In this document: one piece after another, positions 1-4,290 of the stretch | Position numbering within the stretch: position 1 is the stretch's first letter | How the letters are laid out: each line of letters opens with the position of its first letter | Assembly: GCA_021796905.1 (NCBI GenBank) | Contig: JAKABK010000024.1 | Location: forward strand, 5,619 to 11,662 | Length of the DNA stretch: 6,044 nucleotides | Origin: Actinomycetes bacterium | Lineage (GTDB): Bacteria > Actinomycetota > Acidimicrobiia > Acidimicrobiales > Palsa-688 | Reading direction: 5' to 3' | The notes under the pieces: generated by a model | Seen by the model: the letters and a program-made list of their open reading frames with translations, nothing else | Database searches by the model: none | What the model was told of the DNA's origin: nothing | Program-made: the position numbers and the translations under genes

Positions 1-82
1 GGCGCGGCTGCTCGCGCAGGCCGGGGTCGCGGTCCTCTCCCAGGCCCAGTCCCTGCCGCAGCTCGCCCTGAAGCTCATCTAG
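1..82 (+). CDS. Flagellin, C-terminal end (partial, 5' end outside window)
   Basis: The frame starting at base 2 gives 26 residues and a TAG stop at 80-82. It reads ARLLAQAGVAVLSQAQSLPQ and then ends LALKLI. This matches the C-terminal D0 helix of flagellins, which typically has an 'AQAGxAxLxQAxxxPQ' pattern and ends in a few hydrophobic or basic residues. That helix packs with the N-terminal helix to form the filament core and is the last part exported. A position directly upstream of fliD and fliS is usual for flagellin. Only the tail is visible, so paralogue type and length cannot be judged. The hook-filament junction protein FlgL shares some of this end pattern and is a less likely alternative. 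Confidence 0.8.
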   Translation, partial: ARLLAQAGVAVLSQAQSLPQLALKLI

Positions 83-101
83 GCGCACTAGCCGCCCCGA
101 G

Positions 102-133
102 CGGGGGTCCGGGTGCCAGCGCCCGGGCCCCCG
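102..133 (+). terminator. Strong GC-rich hairpin between flagellin gene and fliD
   Basis: Bases 102-114 can pair with 121-133 in a 13-base stem that includes two G-T (G-U in RNA) pairs, closing a 6-base loop (115-120). It starts 19 bases after the flagellin stop and ends 27 bases before the fliD start. No T-run follows, as is common for hairpin terminators in high-G+C genomes. It could terminate or attenuate flagellin transcription, or protect the 3' end of an abundant flagellin mRNA while letting some transcription run on into fliD. The structure is seen directly; the role is inferred. Confidence 0.6.
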
Positions 134-145
134 AGCCACGGAACC

Positions 146-155
146 AGAGGAGGAG
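146..155 (+). promoter_or_regulatory. Ribosome binding site that fixes the fliD start
   Basis: AGAGGAGGAG is a near-perfect Shine-Dalgarno sequence. Its GGAGG core (149-153) lies 7 bases before GTG 161, which is ideal spacing. It is 16 bases from the in-frame ATG at 170, too far. The upstream in-frame GTG at 113 lies inside the hairpin at 102-133 and has no such site, so GTG 161 is the preferred start. Confidence 0.85.
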
Positions 156-160
156 TAGCA

Positions 161-2710
161 GTGTCGTCCATGTCTTCGCTCACAACGGTCGGATCGGGCT
201 ACCAGCCATTGCTGTCGTTCCAGGGCATCGAGTCGGGGCTGAACACCTCAGCGATCATCAGCGCCTTGATGCAGAGCTACAGCGCCCCGCTCCGGGACCT
301 CCAGGCCCAGCAGAAGACCGACCAGGCCCAGATCGGCGCCTGGCAGACCCTCCGCAGCGACCTGCAGACACTGCAGAGCGCCGCGGCGGCGTTGAGCGCC
401 CCCGGGGCCCTGGCAGGCTCGGTTTCGGCGACCAGCTCCGACCCGGCGGTCGCCACCGCCACCACCGGGTCGTCGGCGACACCCGGATCGACCAGCTTCG
501 TGGTCGACCAGCTCGCCCAGGCCGAGTCGCTCGTGTCTTCCGGAACGGTGGCGTCCACCAGCGACGTGGTCGCCGGCTCCACCCTGATGATCGGGGTCGG
601 AGGGGCTGCCCTCGGGATCACGAGCATCGACGCCGGCAGCGGGCTCACCACCGGCTCCCACACGATCGAGGTCACCCAGGCGTCGGCGGGCGCCACCGTC
701 GAGGGCAGCACCGCCCCGGCTCCCAGCACCACCATCGGGACCGGCAACGACACGATCTCGGTGAGCCTCGACGGGGCTTCGGCGGTGACCTACACCCTGG
801 CCGCCGGCACCTACACCCCATCCCAACTGGCCACCGCCCTCGCACAGGCATCCGGGGGGACCCTCACCGCCGAGGTCGGCAGCTCCGGGCAGCTCCAGGT
901 CTCCACCACCGAGCAGGGATCGGCAGCCACCCTCGAGGTCACCGGCGGAACCGCCCTCGGCGCACTCGGGCTGTCCACCTCCAGCACGGCCGCCACCGGC
1001 ACCAATGCCGTGGTGAACGTCGACGGTACCGCCAACACCGTCACCGCCATCCCCGGGTCGGGCACCACCACCCTCTCGTTGACCTCGGGCACCGGGGGCA
1101 GCGTCACGGTCGGCGTGCAAGGCGGGCTCGCCACCGGGAAGATGACCGCGGACCTGCTGTCCACCCAGGGCGGCTCGCTCGGAGGGGTGGTGGACGCCAT
1201 CGACGGTTCCGGGTTGGGGGTCAGCGCCAGTGCAGTGCAGCTAGCCTCCGGAGGCTACGCCCTCGAGATCACCTCCCAGGCGACCGGCACCGAGGGCGCG
1301 GTGACCATCGACCCCCAGGCGTTCGCCTCGTCGTCGCTCGGGGCGATGGAGACCGCGACCGCAGCACAGGACGCGATCGTCTCGGTCGGGGGCAGCGGAG
1401 GACCCCAGGTGGACTCACAGACCGACACCTTCACCGGTCTCCTGCCGGGCGTCAGCGTCCAGGTCGCGTCGGTCAGCACCTCCCCGGTGACCGTCACCGT
1501 CGCTCCCGACGGCACGGTGGCCGCCCCCAAGGTCAAGGCCCTCGTCGACGCCGCCAACGCCGTGCTCTCCCAGATCGCCGAGGACACCGCCTACAACCAG
1601 ACGACCGGGACCGCCGGACCACTCAACGGTCAGTACGGGCTCTCCGAACTGGCCGACCAGGTCCTCTCCGTCGTCGGTCAGGCCGTCGGGGTCTCCTCGC
1701 TCGGCTCGGGGGCGGCGGCAGCGGGGATCGGGCTCACCTCCAAGGGGACCCTGACCTTCGACTCCACGGCGTTCGTGTCCGCCTACGACGCCAATCCCTC
1801 CGCGGTGTCCGCGATGCTCAGCCAGGGAGGGACATGGGACCCCTCCTCCTCGGCGTACGCCGGTCAGGTGAGCCTGGTCGCCGCTACCGACGGCACCGCT
1901 CCAGGCAGCTACAGCGTGTCGATCTCCCACGCCGCCACCCAGGCGACCGACATCGGCACCGTCGGCTTCAGCTCCGGGAGCTCCACGGTCGGTTCGTCGG
2001 GCGCCTACAGCGTCACCGACGGCTCCACGACCGCGACCTACAGCTTCTCCTCGGGTCAGACCCTCTCCCAGGTCGTCTCCGGGCTCGACACCGCGTTCGC
2101 CAATGCGGGTATGGACCTGTCCGCCGAGCTCACGACCAACAGCTCCGGTCAGACCACCGTCGGGATCGTCTCGGCCGGGTACGGTTCGGCGCAGAGCTTC
2201 ACCGTCTCGGCGTCGGGCACCGACGCCTTCGGGCTGGCCTCCTCATCGCCGTTCAGCGGCACCGACGTGGCCGGCACCATCGACGGAGTGGCCGCGGTGG
2301 GCACCGGTCAGATCCTGGCCGTTCCCGCAGGTGCTCCGGAGCTCGGTGGACTGGCCCTCCTCGTTACCACACCGTCGGTCGCCTCGACCACCACGATCGG
2401 GAGCTTCGACTACACCCCCGGGTTGGCCCAGGGCCTCGCCAGCCTCGCTTCGAGCGCCACCGCTCCGGGGGGCGGGCTGGTCTCCACCAGCATCGCCGGC
2501 CTGCAGGCCGACTCCGGGAACCTCACCCAACAGATCACCCTCGAGCAGCAGGTGGTCAACCAGGAGCAGGCGATGCTCGTCCAGGAGTTCAACCACCTCG
2601 AGACCTCCCTCGCCCAGATCAAGGGCCAAGGGGCGATGCTCGGGGCCGCGCTCGGCGGCTCCACCACCGTTTCGTCATCCACTTCCACCGGAACCACCCA
2701 GGGAGGCTGA
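161..2710 (+). CDS. fliD: FliD, flagellar filament cap (hook-associated protein 2), enlarged
   Basis: This is the filament cap protein, exported through the flagellar secretion system to sit at the filament tip and fold incoming flagellin. The 849-residue product is much longer than the roughly 470 residues of enterobacterial FliD. The N-terminal FliD domain begins at about residue 19 (SFQGIESGLNTSAIISAL) and runs into a helical stretch (43-78). The C-terminal FliD domain begins near 457; a conserved-looking FDSTAFVSAYDANPSAVSAM block lies at about 533-552. A glutamine-rich coiled coil at about 780-830 (LEQQVVNQEQAMLVQEF) is the usual FliD end. The middle holds beta-rich Gly/Ser/Thr repeats resembling the flagellin-IN motif. 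Three segments align without gaps: GSTSFVVDQLAQAES (109), GSHTIEVTQASAGAT (165) and GSYSVSISHAATQAT (582). There is no cysteine, as is typical of flagellar axial proteins, and only two arginines and six lysines. GTG 161 is chosen for its strong ribosome binding site. The family call is secure; domain borders are estimates by eye. Confidence 0.93.
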   Translation: MSSMSSLTTVGSGYQPLLSFQGIESGLNTSAIISALMQSYSAPLRDLQAQQKTDQAQIGAWQTLRSDLQTLQSAAAALSAPGALAGSVSATSSDPAVATATTGSSATPGSTSFVVDQLAQAESLVSSGTVASTSDVVAGSTLMIGVGGAALGITSIDAGSGLTTGSHTIEVTQASAGATVEGSTAPAPSTTIGTGNDTISVSLDGASAVTYTLAAGTYTPSQLATALAQASGGTLTAEVGSSGQLQVSTTEQGSAATLEVTGGTALGALGLSTSSTAATGTNAVVNVDGTANTVTAIPGSGTTTLSLTSGTGGSVTVGVQGGLATGKMTADLLSTQGGSLGGVVDAIDGSGLGVSASAVQLASGGYALEITSQATGTEGAVTIDPQAFASSSLGAMETATAAQDAIVSVGGSGGPQVDSQTDTFTGLLPGVSVQVASVSTSPVTVTVAPDGTVAAPKVKALVDAANAVLSQIAEDTAYNQTTGTAGPLNGQYGLSELADQVLSVVGQAVGVSSLGSGAAAAGIGLTSKGTLTFDSTAFVSAYDANPSAVSAMLSQGGTWDPSSSAYAGQVSLVAATDGTAPGSYSVSISHAATQATDIGTVGFSSGSSTVGSSGAYSVTDGSTTATYSFSSGQTLSQVVSGLDTAFANAGMDLSAELTTNSSGQTTVGIVSAGYGSAQSFTVSASGTDAFGLASSSPFSGTDVAGTIDGVAAVGTGQILAVPAGAPELGGLALLVTTPSVASTTTIGSFDYTPGLAQGLASLASSATAPGGGLVSTSIAGLQADSGNLTQQITLEQQVVNQEQAMLVQEFNHLETSLAQIKGQGAMLGAALGGSTTVSSSTSTGTTQGG
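2701..2706 (+). promoter_or_regulatory. fliS ribosome binding site inside the fliD 3' end
   Basis: GGGAGG lies in the last codons of fliD, 6 bases before the ATG at 2713. The fliD stop is at 2708-2710, so ribosomes finishing fliD would be close to the fliS start. This layout suggests translational coupling. Confidence 0.75.
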
Positions 2711-2712
2711 CC

Positions 2713-3108
2713 ATGACCGACACCGCCGTCGCGTACCGCAGCCGGGCCGCGGAGACATCTAGTGGCCCGCAGCTCGTCGTCGCGCTCTACGAGCGGCTCA
2801 CCGCCGACCTGCACGTCGCCCTCGACGCTCTCGATGACCGCCGAGACCTCTATGTAGCGTCGGAGGCGCTGGTCCACGCCCAGCAGATCATCCTCGTCCT
2901 GCGCACCTCGCTCGACCCGGAGGGTTTCCGGGCCGGCAGGGACCTGCTGGAGCTGTACGCGTACTTGGAGCGGGAGCTGATCCGGGCCAACCTCGCCAAG
3001 GACCCCGAAGCGGTACGCGGCTGCCTCGAGGTGCTCGAACCGCTCCGGGCCGCGTGGGCCGGGGCCGTCGAACAGGTGGAGCGTGGACTGGTCCCGCTGG
3101 CTGGATGA
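2713..3108 (+). CDS. fliS: FliS, flagellin-specific export chaperone
   Basis: FliS is a small cytoplasmic helical-bundle chaperone that binds the C-terminal D0 region of flagellin, prevents early polymerisation and helps deliver it to the FlhA export gate. The 131-residue product is of normal family length. It follows the FliS pattern: an N-terminal Tyr (Y8 in AVAYRS), then the helix PQLVVALYERLTADLHVALD. After that come a block equivalent to 'kA..ii.eLr.sLd' (HAQQIILVLRTSLD), a central DLLELYAYLERELIRANL resembling the usual 'L..LYdyi...L..A', and a final helix containing AAW. It starts 2 bases after fliD and overlaps the next gene by 26 bases, so the three genes look like one operon. The overall pattern makes the assignment firm, although sequence identity to well-studied FliS proteins appears modest. 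Confidence 0.9.
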   Translation: MTDTAVAYRSRAAETSSGPQLVVALYERLTADLHVALDALDDRRDLYVASEALVHAQQIILVLRTSLDPEGFRAGRDLLELYAYLERELIRANLAKDPEAVRGCLEVLEPLRAAWAGAVEQVERGLVPLAG

Positions 3109-3352
3109 GGCCGCCGCCCGGGCGGCGACCCCGTTCGGAGCCCACGGCCCGGGCGGCCCGCCGGTCAGCACCCCGCCGCCGGGTCCGGTCCCACCCGACC
3201 TGCAGGCCCGGGCCCGCCGGGTCCTGGCCGCCACCCGCGACGCCGAGGCGGTGCTGACCGCCCGCCGGGAGGAGGTCGCGGTCCGCCTGGCCCGTTTGCG
3301 CCGCGCGGCCGGACCGACCCGCCCGCCGAGCATCGTCGTCACCGAGCTGTGA
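3083..3352 (+). CDS. Small FliT-like flagellar protein (position- and pattern-based)
   Basis: This 89-residue protein starts at GTG 3083, inside the 3' end of fliS, with a weak AGGTGG site at 3074-3079. It has three parts. An N-terminal amphipathic stretch (DWSRWLDEAAARAA) is followed by a Gly/Pro-rich linker at about 19-39. A long charged helix follows at about 40-75 (LQARARRVLAATRDAEAVL and on), and the tail is PPSIVVTEL. The slot after fliD and fliS is where FliT or a short FliT-like protein usually sits, and FliT is the chaperone of the cap protein FliD. The helix after a Pro-rich linker resembles short unnamed proteins at this place in actinobacterial flagellar clusters, recalled from memory only. 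The start is supported by the overlap and by coding bias but not by a strong ribosome site. The gene is likely real; a FliD chaperone role is inference. Confidence 0.6.
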   Translation: MDWSRWLDEAAARAATPFGAHGPGGPPVSTPPPGPVPPDLQARARRVLAATRDAEAVLTARREEVAVRLARLRRAAGPTRPPSIVVTEL

Positions 3353-3359
3353 ACAGGAC

Positions 3360-3393
3360 CGCCCGCTCCGCTCGCCGGCTCAGGAGGCGGGCG
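3360..3393. terminator. Weak hairpin at the convergent gene ends (possible bidirectional terminator)
   Basis: CGCCCGC (3360-3366) and GCGGGCG (3387-3393) form a perfect 7-base stem around a 20-base interior that can add three pairs (3371-3373 with 3384-3386). It straddles the 27-base gap between the converging stops and enters the end of the sigma gene. There is no T-run on either side. In such GC-rich sequence a 7-base stem may arise by chance, so this is tentative. Confidence 0.3.
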
Positions 3394-4180
3394 CTGCCGT
3401 CCAGCCCGGCGCCGAGCGCTCCGCCGGCGGGGCGTCGAGCAGCACCCGGAGCCGGGAGACGGCCTGGGAGCGCAGCTGGCTGACCCGGCTCTCGGTGACC
3501 CCGAGGATCTCCCCGATCTCCACCAGGCGTAACCCCTCGAGGTAGTAGAGCCTCACGACCGACTGCTCACGTTCGGGCAGTTCGGCGAGAGCGACCCGCA
3601 GCCGCCGGAGGGCGAGCTCCCCGTCGAGGGTCTCCAGGACCTCCTCGAAGCGTTGGTCCTCGTAGCCCGGTCCGGCGTCGGCCTCGACGCTCTCGTCGAG
3701 GCCGACCGGCGCCGTCGCGACGTGCATCTCGACCGCTTCGAGGACCCCGATCGTCATCCCCGCCGCCTCGGCCAGCTCGGGTCGGCTGGCGTGACGACCT
3801 AGGCGGTGCTCCAGCTCGGAGCGGACCTCGTTCAGGTGACGGGCCCGGGAGCGCACCTGGCGGGGCAGGCGGTCGAGCTGGCGCAACTGGTCGATGATCG
3901 CCCCCTTGATCCGGGGGACGGCGTAGGTCTGGAACTTGAAGCCCGGGGTGGGGTCGAAACGTTCCACCGCGTCGATCAGCCCCATCAGACCGTAGCTGAC
4001 CAGGTCCTCGGGGTCGGCCCGCTTGCGCAGCTCGGGTGAGAGCCGACCGACGACCCACTTCACGAGCGGGGAGTACACGAGGACCAGTCGGTTGCGGTTG
4101 TCGAGGCTGCGGTGCGCGGCGTAGTCGGTCCACAGCGAGCCGGTGGGGTCACCGCGTTCCCGGTCGGGTGCTTCCGCCAT
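3380..4180 (-). CDS. fliA: Flagellar sigma factor, sigma-28 / FliA-WhiG family
   Basis: This alternative RNA polymerase sigma factor directs transcription of late flagellar genes such as flagellin, and possibly fliD and fliS. The 266-residue product has the family layout. Region 2 spans about 31-112, with DPEDLVSYGLMGLIDAVERF at 56-75 and FKFQTYAVPRIKGAIIDQLR at 81-100. Region 3 is at about 127-151 (SRPELAEAAG). Region 4 is at about 191-247, with LPEREQSVVRLYYLEGLRL and a helix-turn-helix near 219-244 (LVEIGEILGVTESRVSQLRS). It starts at ATG 4180-4178. The GGGAGG before it is only 2 bases away, closer than usual, and a promoter upstream may yield a leaderless mRNA. The gene converges with the FliT-like gene and diverges from flhA. 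No FlgM-like anti-sigma gene is visible in the window. The sporulation factor WhiG belongs to the same family, but the neighbours make the flagellar role far more likely. Confidence 0.93.
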   Translation of the reverse strand: MAEAPDRERGDPTGSLWTDYAAHRSLDNRNRLVLVYSPLVKWVVGRLSPELRKRADPEDLVSYGLMGLIDAVERFDPTPGFKFQTYAVPRIKGAIIDQLRQLDRLPRQVRSRARHLNEVRSELEHRLGRHASRPELAEAAGMTIGVLEAVEMHVATAPVGLDESVEADAGPGYEDQRFEEVLETLDGELALRRLRVALAELPEREQSVVRLYYLEGLRLVEIGEILGVTESRVSQLRSQAVSRLRVLLDAPPAERSAPGWTAAPAS

Positions 4181-4187
4181 CCCCTCC

Positions 4188-4215
4188 CGATCGGCCCCAG
4201 GGCTCCCCGGGTTGA
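4188..4215 (-). promoter_or_regulatory. Candidate sigma-28-type promoter for the sigma gene
   Basis: On the minus strand TCAA (4215-4212) is followed by a 16-base spacer and GCCGATCG (4195-4188). The family consensus for FliA, SigD and WhiG promoters is about TAAA, 14-16 bases, then GCCGATAA. The six core bases GCCGAT match exactly. Seven bases (GGAGGGG) separate the -10 element from the ATG, so transcription would be expected to begin at or within a few bases of the start codon. This suggests positive autoregulation. The match is seen; activity is inferred. Confidence 0.55.
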
Positions 4216-4221
4216 GCCCTG
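4198..4221. repeat. Perfect 8-base inverted repeat in the divergent gap
   Basis: CAGGGCTC (4198-4205) and GAGCCCTG (4214-4221) are exact inverted copies around an 8-base centre, CCCGGGTT. The dyad covers the -35 element and most of the spacer of the candidate sigma-28 promoter. It could be an operator for a dimeric regulator, or an RNA hairpin in any transcript crossing it. The repeat is seen directly; its function is unknown. Confidence 0.5.
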
Positions 4222-4233
4222 ACCCTGCGGGTC
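4221..4233. repeat. Short second hairpin in the divergent gap
   Basis: GACCC and GGGTC pair around a 3-base TGC loop, immediately next to the 8-base dyad. It may be part of one larger regulatory or leader structure upstream of flhA, but it is short enough to be chance in such GC-rich DNA. Confidence 0.25.
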
Positions 4234-4290
4234 GCCGGGGACGCTGCTGCGGGTTCAGTGCCGACCACGAGCTTCCGAAGAAAGACCTCG

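Noticed and set aside
113..160. Earlier GTG start for fliD at 113
   Set aside because: It lies inside the 102-133 hairpin, has no ribosome binding site, and would add a Pro/Gly-rich stretch not seen at FliD N-termini. GTG 161 has an ideal site.
248..1120. 290-codon minus-strand frame inside fliD
   Set aside because: Gly/Arg-rich translation with no recognisable domain, caused by GC-biased third positions of fliD read in reverse. The same applies to the other antisense frames at 277-753, 811-1200, 1255-1587, 1415-1930 and 2243-2629.
1834..2712. Upstream extension of the fliS frame (in-frame ATG 1834) inside fliD
   Set aside because: The translation before 2713 is Arg/His-rich and unlike FliS. 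The true start at ATG 2713 has a good ribosome site and gives a normal FliS length.
3105..3257. ATGA stop-start overlap at the end of fliS leading into a third frame
   Set aside because: ATGA at 3105-3108 looks like classic coupling, but that frame encodes only an Arg/Pro-rich shadow ending at 3257. The frame from GTG 3083 has a plausible helical protein and ends just before the convergent gene.
4258..4270. Possible plus-strand sigma-28 -10 element GCCGACC upstream of flhA
   Set aside because: No TAAA or TCAA-like element lies 14-16 bases upstream and the sixth core base is wrong, so I see no supportable flhA promoter in the gap.
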